Origin: Certhia americana
Taxonomy: Eukaryota; Chordata; Aves; Passeriformes; Certhiidae
DNA: 64,000 nt
Reading direction: 5' to 3'
Assembly: GCA_018697195.1 (NCBI GenBank)
Contig: JAGMWU010000125.1
Location: forward strand, 36,001 to 100,000
Positions 28,442 through 41,930 of this stretch are shown here, piece by piece. Below the pieces are notes generated by a model. That model made no database searches, was not told where the DNA came from, and was given only the letters and a program-made list of their open reading frames with translations. Numbering within the stretch: position 1 is the first letter of the stretch; each line of letters starts with the position of its first letter. Both the position numbers and the translations under genes were made by a program.

Positions 28442-28465
28442 TTTTTTTTTTTTTTTTTTTTTTTT
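28442..28465 (+). repeat. 24-base T homopolymer
   Basis: This is an uninterrupted T run, and an A run on the sense strand, in intron 4 about 0.3 kb downstream of exon 4 in transcription. No retrocopy body is recognised. Confidence 0.9.
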
Positions 28466-28725
28466 CTTTAAAAGCAAAAGGAAAGATAGCAGGCTGGTAT
28501 TAATATATTCCCCACATCTACGTGTCCTCTGGATGCCAGATATAGTTGGGATTTTTCAAAGAGAAGAAAAAACTGAAGCCAAACCTCCTGCAGCTCTGCC
28601 CAGCAAGGCACCACAAGCCAAAAGCCATTAATCAGGTCCCAATCAATCTTGTCTATGAGTCGCAGTCAGTCAGCTCTCCATTAGCACCCATTCATCATGT
28701 CCTGCTCTAAGTCACTGCACCATTA

Positions 28726-28992
<267 letters not shown>

Positions 28993-29381
28993 CTACTTCC
29001 TGTAAAATAAAGCATTAAAAAAAGTCTGGGTCATGTTTTCACTTCATTCCAGCATTAAGCAAAGATTTCATAGTGGATTTATTACATATATTGTGGTACA
29101 GCATGTGAACCCAGTGAGCAATCAAGGCTTCCTGTGGAAGGTCATGTCCAGACACAGAACAAAAAGTGAAATAAGTCCCTTCTTCAGATAATTTACATTT
29201 GGTAAACTATACCAGGGATGTACTAAAGAAAGTTATGGAAAATTAAATAAATCTGTTAAACTACAGCATATTAACTGAGTTGCCTTAAACTCATAGGTGA
29301 AAGTGCTCATGCTGTGAATTAATGTACTTTTAGCTCATAAGCAATTTGTCTACACCTTATCATTATCCCCACAGCACTAAG

Positions 29382-29424
29382 TTATTATTATTAATAATAA
29401 TGTAGCAATAATAATGATAATAAT
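29382..29424 (+). repeat. TTA/ATA-rich imperfect microsatellite
   Basis: Repeated tta units turn into ata/aat units, giving a self-complementary stretch (ttattattattaataataa). It is a simple repeat about 0.5 kb upstream of exon 4. Confidence 0.85.
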
Positions 29425-32400
29425 CAAAAGTCACTTTAAGGAGTTGAACTATGTTTGGATCCCTCCACAGAAGCACAGCAATGTGGCAGACTGACAGGGC
29501 ATCAAATGCACCTCCAAAAATCTGACCAGTTCATTGCACTGGACAGCTGCAAAGTCTGTTTTTTTTTTTGTACTCTTCTGTAACATCTCTGCACTGATGG
29601 TAAAATGGACTTGAGAAGTTCCCTCCTTATCACTATCCCTGTGTTTTTGCCACGGACTGGCACCCTCTCCATTGTGCCAGGGAGAACATGGCTTTAGAGA
29701 ACTGAGCATTCAGCCCCAGTAGCTACTGGGGATATTTCTCCCTGCTGCCAGTTCCTGCTGCAAATGGATGTGAAGCCATGCTCAAAGTCACATCAAAGAG
29801 CTGGCCTGACTTCAAAGATTTTACAACTCAGTTATTTTTGTTTTACTTCTTGTTCTGAAGTCAAACCATTTCCGTACATCAGCTCACGGTGAGGTTGCAC
29901 AAATACTTCTGTCATATTGGCGACAAGACACAGTCATATGGGAACAACTGAAAAGCCAGATATTTCATATTTTGAAGACAGAACCTATGACTGGGCTGTA
30001 AAACAGATAACTGAATTGAACTGGTTTACAAATAAACCATGCAAAGAGTTATTTTTCTTCTAGATTACATCCAACGCCTGATTAAGAGCTCACCCACAAG
30101 GAATTGCATCATTGCTACCAAAAGGCAAAACCTGGGGCTGGCAAATGCAGAGTTGGAAAAGGAGATGGGGTGGCTGCCACCACCCATCAGCTCCTCTGAT
30201 ACCCTGGAACTTTGAATAGCATGAGACCTCTATCTTTTACCCTATACTGGGAAAATATGACTGTTCAACTACCTGGAATTAAGTATCAATTCAATGGTAC
30301 CATAAAAAAGCTCTGTCATAGCCAGAGATGCTCATTTTAACTTGATATAGTGGCAAAATTCTGACATCCAAGCATTTTCCCAGTGAAACTGAGGCATCTC
30401 AGTCCTTCCTTTGCACCACAGGCATGAGAGAAGCAGCCCCACACTTCACTGCTTTCCCACCAGTAGCATCCTTGCGCTCCCTCTGGCACACAGGGCAGGG
30501 ATACTGAGAGGCCCTCTGATGGGACAAGATCTATGGCCACAGTTTAAGGCACCAAAAGATAAGCTTTGGTACATCCTACTGCAGCAATGTAAGAAATTGC
30601 TGTCTCCAGATCTCTGCTTGGCTGGGATTACCTTCTGCCAAAAGGAAGCACAACCCAGTGTCACAGCTACCTCACTACAAACCCCTCCATTCCAAATTCA
30701 GCTGTTGCTGAAGGGGGCTTTACCCTACACCACCAGATAGCTTAGGGCAGAGAGGAGGAGCAAAAATCTGGACATAAATGTTTCTTAGGATGGCATGTCA
30801 AGTTTCACCAGGCTGTGCCTGTCAGCATCCCTGTCACACTGGAGTTATTCCAAGCCAGTGAAGCTCATTCATGTGACAGCAACAACAGCAAGACTCTGAC
30901 ATCTGTACAGAGCTCCCTACGCATTGCCAGCACCAGCAGCTTCATCCCACCCTCTCTGAGAGGCTGCCCAGTAGATCTTTGGGTTCTACGGCTCCATCTG
31001 AGTAACTTTTAAAGCCTCCAGGTGCCCATGGGTGGGAGTTATTCTAAGGACAAAATGTTGAGTTTTGGCTTGCCACAGTTCTGCTCGTAAAACATGGAAA
31101 TGAACAGCTCTTTCAGGAGCTGGTAGGTTTCTTGGGAAGTTACATTCTTTGGGCCCAGGCTCCTTACCTATCCTGTGGGCTTGATAGGTACCCTGGGCAC
31201 ACATAATGTCTGGATAATGCAGTTTGCTTTAAATTAGCAAACAGCTGGTGTTATATTGCTAGCAGTATCCATAAGATCATATTATTGCTAGTTCCACAGG
31301 TATCTCCAGAAGAAAAGGATTACCTGTACATCAGGTATACCTCAGTGCATTTAGCAGGTACACACATATGCACAGTGAAGACAATTATTGTGCTCTAATA
31401 TCATGGTTGAGGGAAAATGAGAAAGTTACTCTAATAGTAATAGAAGCATATCAGCACGGTATTAAATAGCATATTGATAATAGCTTTCAGGTGTTCAGGC
31501 TGAAGAGAGTAGAGAGAGATTAGATAATAATCTGAATATTTTTCTTGACATGTTGATTTAATGTCCTACCTACCTTTCTGAAATATTTAACAGAGCTCTG
31601 GTTCTACTTTGCCTCATGTGCACAATAATCACCTCTCCCATAAAGCACTTGCCTTTAGAAAAATCCCCAAGCTTTAGTGCATACAAAAGTAAATAGCATT
31701 ACTCTAGAAAGGTGCAATAATAGTGAAAAAGTCCCCCTTTAATCTCTTTGTCACCAACAGCTGGAATTGGTGGTTTTGAACAGCCCCTTTTCCCTGGGAA
31801 CAGTTGCAGTGGTGTTGCAGCAGGTGAGATGAACTCTGGGGGACTGCCCCCAGCCACAAAGCCTTGCTGTGGGAGGATGCTCTAATGGCATCCACTGTTG
31901 GGTTCAAGCATTTCAATGATCCACAAACTAAAAATACACTAAATAGGGCCTTTGACATAATAGGCAGTAATGTTCTCAAAGGAGCCATTAGATACTATTG
32001 AGTAAATGATACTAATTTAGCAGGGGTGAAGGTACATAATTGTGTATTTACAAGACTGGGAGCTCTTATATCCTGTTGGCTCCCTCCCACATGTTCACAG
32101 CTTTATCCCACCACCTCCCACAACAGCCACGTCACCTACAAATGGCTCCAGATGGCAACAGTGCAGGGCACTTATTGTTAGTTGACCTAACCAAGCATAA
32201 CGTCTGCTGGTTGTGACACACACAAGACGGGTTTTTAACTGGTGAAGAAGCAGAGGACCTGGACAAACATCTTCATCATCTGCTGTAACTATCATGAAAC
32301 ACCCTGCTTGGACAGCACTGGGTTTTGAAATGACTGCTTTTTCTCTATGGCCCTTGCTATGATTTCTGTGGATAACAACGACATCCTTCTAATTCTTCAG

Positions 32401-33407
32401 TCTTCAGCTTCCTTTGCCATTTAACAATTATAGTCATCACAGAAACCTCACACTGTCATCTGGGAGTGGGTGAGCTTGCTAATGTACTGAGGGACTTTGG
32501 ATCTTTCCCAAGCAGAGTATTTTCAATAACACTTTTCAATTTCTCAAAGTGTCATATAAGTTACAATTGCTTGTGAGCGAGGACAGAAAAGATTCATTTT
32601 CCCAGAGAATGATAAGAGACTAATAAAATACATCCCAAAGAAGCTTTAACAATCTTCAAAAAATATGCCTGGAAAAGCAAATCAATAAAACATTTGATCT
32701 ATTCTGGATCAGGACCTCTCTGTCTGTGCAGAGAGAGTGTGCATTATTAAAGCCTCGGGTGGGCAACAGCACTGTTCCAGAGATGCTGAGAGAGCACCTT
32801 CCTTGCCCTTACCTTCCACAGGGGGACAAGAGAGAAAGGCAGCTGCATTTTCTCTCCATTATTAGTTTGGTAATGTAGAAAAATCCCATATTGCCAGTAT
32901 TAGCAATACTCTTCCTCCGCTTATTCAGGTAATATTCTCCACAGTGGAGTGAGCCAGGGTGGAGAGTGGTGCTGAAGGGCCCATCCTGTCTTTCTCCATC
33001 TCTCTGAGTGGTAGGGATGTCACTGCCAGGCTCAGGTAACAGTCTGCACCCCCACTAGGTGTTTTACCCCACCTCTACCTTCCCTTCAAGGCTGTATGCC
33101 TAAAAGAAACCAAAGGCAGCAATTAAAATTCTGTTCTGCCACCTTGAGACAGACTATTTCCCTTACTAAAGCATAGTCCTAGTAAATTCAGAGGGGCTCT
33201 TGTGGCATCTATTGCAGCAAGTTCACAGCATACTTATGGTGAGAGTGCCCTCCAAGACTCCTGAAATACTCTGCACAACCCCCTCTGGTAAGGATATATG
33301 GCTGCATAAGAACTGCATAGAAATAAGAGAATTTTCATAAGCATAAAACTGTGATAAAGTAATGGGAAATTAGACTCTCAGTGTACACCATGTTGTTAAC
33401 TTTACTT

Positions 33408-33502
33408 ACGAATTGGGATGCTTTTTGGACAAAGGGGCATTAGATCTAATTTTTNACGAATTGGGATGCTTTTTGGACAAAGGGGCATTAGATCTAATTT
33501 TT
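33408..33502 (+). repeat. 47-bp direct duplication flanking a single N (assembly gap)
   Basis: Bases 33408-33454 and 33456-33502 are identical 47-mers beginning acgaattgggatgc, separated only by an N at 33455. This is what results when two overlapping contig ends are joined without merging. The true sequence probably has one copy. It lies inside intron 3 and does not touch an exon. Confidence 0.95.
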
Positions 33503-33656
33503 GATGCACTGCTAAATTACTTCATTATATGTTTAACACATTTTTACCTTACAAAACACTCAGAAGTTGCATTTTTGCCTATCAAAGGTTATATAGGAAG
33601 TCATGTCATTCCCTGTCATGGGCTGCAGTGCAAAATGTAACCAAAACTCTGTATTC

Positions 33657-34323
33657 TATCACCATCTGATGGAACTGGGGTGTGGGGTGGTGTAATTGTC
33701 TGCCAATGGCCAACTGTCAATAAACCTGCTGGGGCAGTTTTCTTATCTCTCCCACAACCCAGCCTCCCTCCAGGGAGAGATCTTCTGCTGATGGGCCATA
33801 GAGTCTCACTGATAGAATTACATCATCCCACTGGGAAATGCTCCAGCCAGGGGGAGGAGCCAAGTATTCGTACCTGGATAAAAATATAGGAGTTGGAACA
33901 CCAAGGCAGCCTTTTTCACTGGATTCTCAGAGGAAGACCAGGCCCATCTCTCACCACTCGACCTTCAGAGAAAGAACTCCACTCTTTCTACAGGAGCATC
34001 ACTTCAACAGAGCCACATCTGCCACTGTGACTGCAGCCACCATGGAATGGCACTGCCACCAACACCCTGACCCACAGGGTGTCAGGTTGTATCCTGACTC
34101 TGTCAGTGAGTTGGTTTATTTGTTTGTATTACTGCATGTGGTTTTGCTTCATTGTTTATTTTATTTCCCCTAATAAAGAACTGTTATTGTTATTCCCATA
34201 TCTTCACCTGAGAGCCCCTTAATCTCAAAAGTTATAATAATTCAGAGGGAGATGGTTTAAATTCTCCATTCCAAGGGAGGCTCCTGCTTTCCTTAGCAGA
34301 CACCTGTCGTTTAAACCAAGACA
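33657..34323 (+). mobile_element. Solo LTR, avian endogenous retrovirus (ERVL-like)
   Basis: About 667 bp match my memory of a songbird LTR family. The order is 'ctgccaatggccaactgtcaataaacctgctgggg', 'catcatcccactgggaaatgctcc', a TATA-like box at 33879-33890, 'ggagttggaacaccaaggcagcc', a polyadenylation signal at 34172-34177 (aataaa) and a 3' end '...ctgtcgtttaaaccaagaca' finishing in CA. It lies antisense to UNC5C. No gag, pol or env sequence flanks it, so it is a solo LTR formed by recombination. The 5' end is approximate because a clean TG start and target-site duplication were not found. A 111-codon open frame inside it (33838-34173) is not expected to be a protein. Confidence 0.8.
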
Positions 34324-37300
34324 TTTCTCCAATTCCTTTTCTACCTGTCAGCTTCTAAGAAAGAGCAAAGAACAACCCTGTTTTTTTCTTTCAGTCAAAT
34401 ATATTTTATCTCTTTGTTGTTCTGGGTTTTACTGTGATGTGTGGGTGGGTAAAACTATAAAGATATCTTTTATCATTTCTGAGAAATGTGCTAAGAGGCA
34501 GACCAGGCTCTTCAACAGAGTGCTAATGCAAGGGTGACTAATGAATGAGCATGAAAAACGGACACTTGTCAGCCAGGAATTAGATGCAAACCAGACAAAC
34601 AGAACAAGGCAGCATTACTGTCAGGGAAAGATGGATTTCTGCCCTTGGTAGACCTTTAAGACTCTCTTCTCCTTCCAGTAATTCCAACATCAACTTTCCT
34701 CCTATAACAAACAATCTAAAATTTGAGCAAGCCTCATGAGCACAAAAAGGAAAAAAACCATTTCTTTTCTATGTGAGTGTCATATTAAATATGGCTATTG
34801 AGAGAAATATGTTCAGTGTAAGCTTTCAGAGAAACAAGGGTTTAAGAATGTGAAAAGACTTCCCCAAAAAGTATGCATTTCCATACAGAATATAGCTTGT
34901 TTTATATACATAAGTATATACAGCCATCCATATAAACCCAAACACATCATAAGCAAAAATACAATAAAAACAATAGAGAAAAAGTGAATATGGTTTGGTA
35001 AAATTTTAGCTGCTATTAGAGGACCAATATGTGATATGTAACCAAGATTTCAAATCTACCTTCTTCCTCTGAGAGTGTTCTCAAGAGGCAAGTTTCAATT
35101 CTGTTTTAATTTTACCTGGCCTAATAAGAACACCCAAACAGAAAAAAAATTGTGGGAAAAGAGTGCTACAATGCCACTGATGTTCTACAAGGTGAAAGAG
35201 AATCCACATAATTCTGAGAACACATCTCAGTGTATTTATTCCCAGACTTGGATGACTGATTCCTTGTTTGTGAAACATGACTAATATTGTAAAACTGGTC
35301 TCTTCCTCTTCCATCACTTTTCACAAGGTGGATAGAGTTGAGACACCTTTTTGCTTCAAAAAAAACCAAACAAAAAAACCATCAAAGACTGAATTGCAAA
35401 TCTAAATGCAAGAAATCATGCCCTGTCAGGCATACTTTGGCCTTGCCTTTCTGTTCGCAGCTGAGTTTGTGACCTTTGCGCTGGGATCAATCACACTGGT
35501 GGGTAAGCAATGGAAAGGTTAAATACAAAAACCTATTTTTAAACATTTTGTTCTTGTGTGGTTCCAGCTCTGTGTTATTAATTAGATCAGATAAAAAACA
35601 GATTTCCAGAGAGACAGCCACAGGAGTGTCATGAGCCTGTAACCCAGGGGATCCCTCTGCAACCTCTGTCAATGGCTTTTCTAAGTGTGGTGCCTTGCCC
35701 TGCAGAGTCCCCTGCTGTATCAGCTGCATGCTGGGCGTTGAACAAAGCCCCCTCCCTCCTCCAGAGCACTGCTTCTCATGCAATGGGATTGTAGTTGGAC
35801 AGGGCTGTGCTCTCAGCTGGCCACGTTTCAGCAGCTGGAGCTGAAGACTGAGGAAGCAAGTCAACACCTCAAAACTCTGTCTTAATGCTCAATACACAAC
35901 TTTGTACTACTCTTTCCTTTTCTAAAGGGGCTATTTCACTTCTGGTCAGTCCTAAAGACAACTGTTGCAGCACCTTGGGACTGACAGCCACCTTCTCAGT
36001 CTGGAGAGGGACATCAAGGATGGTAGAACTTCCACCTTTCTAAAGATGCCTGGCAGCTTGTGGCTTGGGCTGAGCTTGTCTGTAGCCCTCTGGTGGCCCA
36101 GGCAGTAAGGCTGACACCCCACATAGCCAGAAAGCAGCATGAGCTTCCATGGCCAAACAGATGAGGGGGACTGCAGCTGCTTCTTGGAAGTGCACACCTT
36201 GTTTTGGGGAAGCAGGCTGTTCTCTTCACTGACCTGAGCTACAGAATGAGGTGAGGAGCACCCTACGCTGGCCAGGCTACAATTTGCAAGACACTCTGTA
36301 TGAGCCCAGGACCTTCTCTCCTGTTTTATTTCCTTTGTATTTTCAGCCTGAACAAATGGGAGGCACAGACTGGCTGGCCCTCATTCTGTCAATGGCACCT
36401 TCAGCCAGCTGGGGATAACAACATAACCCAATGACTCTAGAGACTCACTGCTTACAGATCTGCAAAAAAAACCTTCTTTCCCTTCCTCTCTTTAGCTCCA
36501 AGCTAATTCAGCCAGATGCTTGTAAGACTTTAACAGTCTTCTGCAACACAGCTTCCTTGTGGGCTGTGCTTATAAAAAAGAATGACCCACTCTCACACTT
36601 GGTATTGAAACAACTGCAAAAAATACAAGTAAACAAATTCTTCGTCAAGAATGCACTGAGCAGATGGGTTCCCTGGTGTACATTAATAACACTGTTCTCC
36701 TCCTCTTCTATTTTTGCTTGATAGCTCAATGTTTTGTTGTAAACTTAACCTGAAAACCAACTTATAAACATAATTCTATTAATTATTTTATTTGGTGATT
36801 GAAGATGGACTCCTAAGTTCTTGTTTTCAATTAATTTAAATGTAATGTTCAAATGACTTAACCACAACAGGTGACTTTTTACGTGACAGACATGCTAAAG
36901 GTATTAAAGACAGACATTAGAAACATCAGGTGTACATTACAATTCATATGCAGAACTGGATTTACAAGACACTGAAACACTAAAACAACTGAAAACTCTT
37001 TATATAAGTGGTGTTTTGTTGTTGCTCTTCTGATACACTAACCTAACTCACACAGCTGTCTGGTCACTACTAAAATACAAGCAAAAGTTTGTTAACTTCC
37101 TGGCTGGATCTATCAGCACTTAGGCCCTGATCACACTGTACTGAAAGATGATAATTTATTAGGCATGACAGTGTATGTAGGATATTCTCAAAGCTCCTAC
37201 AGAGGGATTAAATTAATGCAAATTCAGTAAAGGAGTTTCCTTCTGTTTTTTAAGCAGTGATAACAGCAGGTCCACCCTAATTAATGGTGGCTATTCAATA

Positions 37301-39610
37301 CAATGTAATTTCTATTTATTACTGTTGCAACTGCATTCTTAAATTTGGGAGTGGTCACGCCTGTTAACTCGGGAAGGGGTACAGAAGCGTGCTTTTCAGG
37401 AGCACAGGCAGAGAGGTAGGTAGGACTGAATATGCTAAATGCACAGTTAACATCTCTGCTGCCCTTTCTGTAATCTGCTGTTCTTCAGTAATCTCAGCTC
37501 AAGACCACGTGCCTCAATCATCCGTTTATTAATTCCAAGCAGCGGATATTGATTAGTAGCAACTTAAATGGTACACAAGAAAGGAAGGAATTAAGGTCCT
37601 ATCTCTGCTCTCATACACATTTGCCAAAGTACCCAAACCACATTTTTATGATACTTTTTTAATACTAGATATCTTGGATGTCCCTTTCCATTAAAATTTT
37701 CAATTGTTGACCTTTCTAGCTCTGTCTGCTTATCTCAACATCCACCCAGCTTTGTTCCTGTTGCAAAGGGCTCTAATGCTTTAGTGGCTGCAGAACGTGT
37801 CCTCACAGCTCTGCTTGGATTAGGTTTAGGAAGAGAGGGAAGAAAGGCACTTCAGCCATGTGCCATGGAGCATGGTCCCCAGCAATAAAAGGTGAGATAA
37901 ACAAGTATCAGTAAAGAATATGTGATTGCTTTTCATATCTGCCTCTTTGCATAACTGCAAACCCCTTGTAAGCGGAGATAAACCATCAGATGAACCACTC
38001 TGTTTTTCTGTACCACATTTATCTTATCAGGATACAGTATCTGACATGCATATATTAACTGCATGCCTTTGAAAAAAATGTCTGGGAGAATAAAGGCTTT
38101 CAGATAAGTACATGGGAAACTAGTACAAAATTATAAAAAAGATTAACAAGCACAGTTCCTTACTACATCAGGGCTTTTAAAAATCTTTTTTCTTGTTTTC
38201 CTTAAAATTCTGATTTTAAGATAATGAATAAAGGAAAGGAAAAAACTATTCACATCCATTACACCAAAAAAGATCAGGTAATAGAAATTACAGAAAAGTG
38301 TCTATTTTCTTATAGATGGTTAACAAATACAAAACCTGGGAGCAGATTTAGGACTTGAATTTTTACTATATTTTCTCAAGGAGAACATGGGTTAACATGA
38401 TGAACTCAGGGAAGCTACAGCAACACCGAAGTGGTGCAAATGAAAAGTGAGGTTGCTCTGTGCACAGGGACTCAAAGCAATTTGTCTTGGCCACCCCTTT
38501 ATTATATGGTCTAAAAATTAGGTCAAATGCTGCAGCTATTGTTTAGTCTTTATCAGATGCATGTTCCAATGGATTTAACTCTACTTTTGGTTACACAGGC
38601 TCAGATCTCACTCATTGTTTTAACAGGAGTTTTGCCCTGCTAGGTTTTATCTCCCAATGACATCAGGTCTCTTACAGAAAAATCACATTAAAATTTTATA
38701 TTTGGTTGTATTTTTCACAGCCAAAGGTAAAGCTCCCCAAAAGCCCTCCTTTTTCCCTCCCTCCACAAAAGGAAATTTTTTTAATTGGGCAGGAAAGCAG
38801 CATTAAAACATATTAGTGACTTCTAAGGCTCCTCAGGATTTTTCTAGAATAAATCAGAAATGTGCAAATAAATAGGAAATGTGTTTTAGCACTTTCCTAG
38901 GCAAATATCTCAGAAAATTTATTGTATCATTCCAACTCCACCAAGACACATACATTAGGTGTCACTACTTCGTTGGTTTCTGATATATCTAAAATGGCAG
39001 AGTGAAAATTAATCTCAACGAATCTGGTTTAAGAGGATGAAATGCTCAGTCCTGCTCTCATGGGGAGACCAATGCCCCAGGACAATGAATTCCACAAAAC
39101 AGGAAAAACATGCCTTTGCAGAAACAGCTTGCACAGAAGGAAGTGATTTCCCAGCGTATGCACGATCCAGGAGTGCAACAGTGATTTGCTGTTAAATGCC
39201 CTGAACACTTAGGGAAGCTGGAATGTTGTCTTTAAACTCAGGTTCTTTTCCTACCTGTATCTCCAGCATGGGCAACCTTTGAAAACCAGAAGCATCTTTA
39301 GTCCATAATTACAGATCACTCCTTTCCTGAATAACTGAATCTCTTGGGCAAAGAAATGTTGCAATTGATTTTCACAGAGAACTTTCATTGACCAGATTGT
39401 TATGTACTTTCTGACACATGCCTGACCCTGTATTAAACAAACACAAGGTGCTTTTCCAGGATGCACATTTTTCACACTTTCAAATTACTTTTCGGTTAAT
39501 TCTATTACACGCTCAGTGAACAGTGATGCTGGGTGCTATTTTTCTGTTTGTTTGTTTTAATGGAGTGCAGCACCAGCCCTTGAGAGGACACAATAATTCC
39601 AGAATAAGAC

Positions 39611-39744
39611 ATAAAGGCAAAAGGGAGAAAAACCAGAAAGCAGATAAGGAGAAAAGGAGAAGGAAATGAACAGGGAGTGAGAGAGGGAGAAAGTGGGAGA
39701 GTGAGAGAAGAAGAGAGATGGGGAGAGAGAGAGAGAAAGAGAAG
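39611..39744 (+). repeat. Purine-rich (GA)n-like tract
   Basis: About 130 bases are dominated by G and A, with short GAGAGA blocks near the end (39721-39744). On the sense strand it is a CT-rich tract, which could bind pyrimidine-tract proteins or form triplex DNA. It is low-complexity sequence with no family assigned. Confidence 0.8.
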
Positions 39745-40555
39745 CTTTTCCTAATATACTAGTTATGCTGCAGTTGAACCTGTCAAGATAAAATCACCAG
39801 GTTCGGGTATTAAGATAAATAATTCCACTTAAGCAGTTTACATGCTCCATTGGCCCCATACCTATCCTAAAGGTGTCAGTGCTCACTCTTGTGCCAATTA
39901 AAAGGGAAGACAGCACTGGTGGCAAATAAGCAACTATAGCTACAAACTGATGTGAAAAAAGGGACTCTTCTGTCCCTCTTAAGATTTGGACATCCTTGAT
40001 TTCCGGGATTAATAACTACTGCACAGAACCTACACTTTTAGCCCAGCCTCATGGCACACTGTGGAAGCATCAGAATACTTAACCAGCTCCTACTGAAAGT
40101 TTATTATGCCACGACAATTATATTGCCAGTGCAGACTCAGACCAAAGAAGCCAAAGTTGTGAATACAGATGAGTGTTGGTGTAACTGAGTTTAAAACTCT
40201 GAGTTTAAATGTGCTCTCCCAGACCAAATGAGATCAGAAAGTAAGGCATATTCCCCACATCATCTCCCTGAGCTCCCAAAAAGTAGGTCAAAGTTACCTG
40301 ACATTTATAGAAATCTGTGTATGGACAATTTTGCAGAGAATGTGCTTTTGCTGCTGGTTTAAAATCTGCAGATTGAAGGACTCACACTTTAACCCTTAAT
40401 CCCAAGGACACTAAGTGACTTGCTTGTGTCACAGCTGTCCAAGAACCCCAACTTCAGGGACAAGAGGTTAAAAAAACTTCAGTAAAATACAAAGCCACAT
40501 TTGAGTTACAGGCCTCTAAAACTTCCAGCTGTTTATTTAATTAGACTTTTCTAGG

Positions 40556-40577
40556 AAAAAAAAAAAAAAAAAAAAAA
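40556..40577 (+). repeat. 22-base A homopolymer
   Basis: This is an uninterrupted A run in intron 3. No retrocopy body is recognised next to it. Confidence 0.9.
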
Positions 40578-41930
40578 GCCACCGAGACTCTGAAAAAATC
40601 ACTGAACTGATTGTTCCTCTCTTTCCAAAATACAGTAAGAAAAATAAGTAAACTCTGTATTATGAGCACCTTCAATAGAAATGTGAACACCTGGAAAGAA
40701 ATGTCAGTTAATACAGAATAACTTGCATTGACACATAATGGTGATGTGTTATATAGAAATCAGGTGCACAGGTATGCCAGGACAGAAAAGTTACTTAATA
40801 TCAAGTAAAATACACTTAAGTGTATATAAAATACTTCCAAACTGTGTTAATTTAATGGTCATCTGTCAAGGGCTACCTGGCAAGACATGAGACTCTACAA
40901 CTGCATAGTTATAATCCCAAAAACCTGTTCAAACATTGCTAAGCCTCTCTGAAGTGCTGACTGCTTAGAAGAAAGAAAGAACTGAAATTGCTCTCTTTTG
41001 TTTCTGTACAAAAAAAGAAAATCCTCAAAGTTTTGAAAAGCTTCCTGCCACGGGAAAGCAATATGCACACATGTAATGGCATTTCTGCTTTTGCAGGAAG
41101 ACTGTTTTGTAAAATAATTTTAATTCCCCTTAGCCCTGGGGAAGTTCTTCTATGAGAGCAGGCCTATAGTAAAAAGTACAGGTCCCTATTCCCTATTTTA
41201 CTTAGACTAAAAGCATTCAAAAATATGTATTTAAAATAGTACCTCTGAGATTTGTATCTGGATGTTTATACAGAAGGTACCTCCTCTTTGAAGATTTAAC
41301 CAAGTAGTGGTTTCTCAAGTACAGAAGGAGAATCAAGCCCTTAATGGAGAGTTATAATGACAGAGAGTCCTTCCTCTAATGTGTCTGTGAAAAGGTTTAT
41401 TTGGCTGGAAGAATTCTCTTATGCCATTATAAATTGTTAGACACAGTGCAGGAAATATAAGTATGCTGCAAATCCAGCTTCCAATGACCTTTTCTCACAA
41501 AATGTGTTTTTGCTGAGGTGAAAGCAGCAGAAGAAAGGCAATTCTAGATGATATATTTTGTTCCTATTATACAGAACAGTATTTCATCATGTGAAAGAGA
41601 AATGGGAGTCCCCAGTGTGACTACTCTATTACAAAGAAAAGCACCTCTTTGAAAATTAATGAACATTAAATATTTGTACAGTCAAATGAAGATCTGTTTT
41701 CAGGGAACTGGTTGCCCTGTGTTCTTGGGGTCTAAGCTGGGAATGGTTCCAAATAAATACTGAGGCTAGTAGCCATGAATAACAATGATGAAATACTAGG
41801 GTTGAGATGACCACTTTCAAACTCATATTACCAATCTGATCACATGATATGCTAAACACACACTTTTTTCTTTGCAAAGGAACAGCAGCTCTATTATCTG
41901 GCTGCAGTGATATATATTTTCAGCTTTACG

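Noticed and set aside
33838..34173. 111-codon open frame inside the solo LTR
   Set aside because: LTRs of this type are regulatory and not coding. The frame resembles no viral protein.
35449..35506. Exon-like plus-strand segment: pyrimidine tract, cag acceptor, a short open stretch, then gtaagc
   Set aside because: The peptide is unrecognised, the segment is antisense to the gene and no partner exon is visible. Such matches arise by chance often in this length of DNA.
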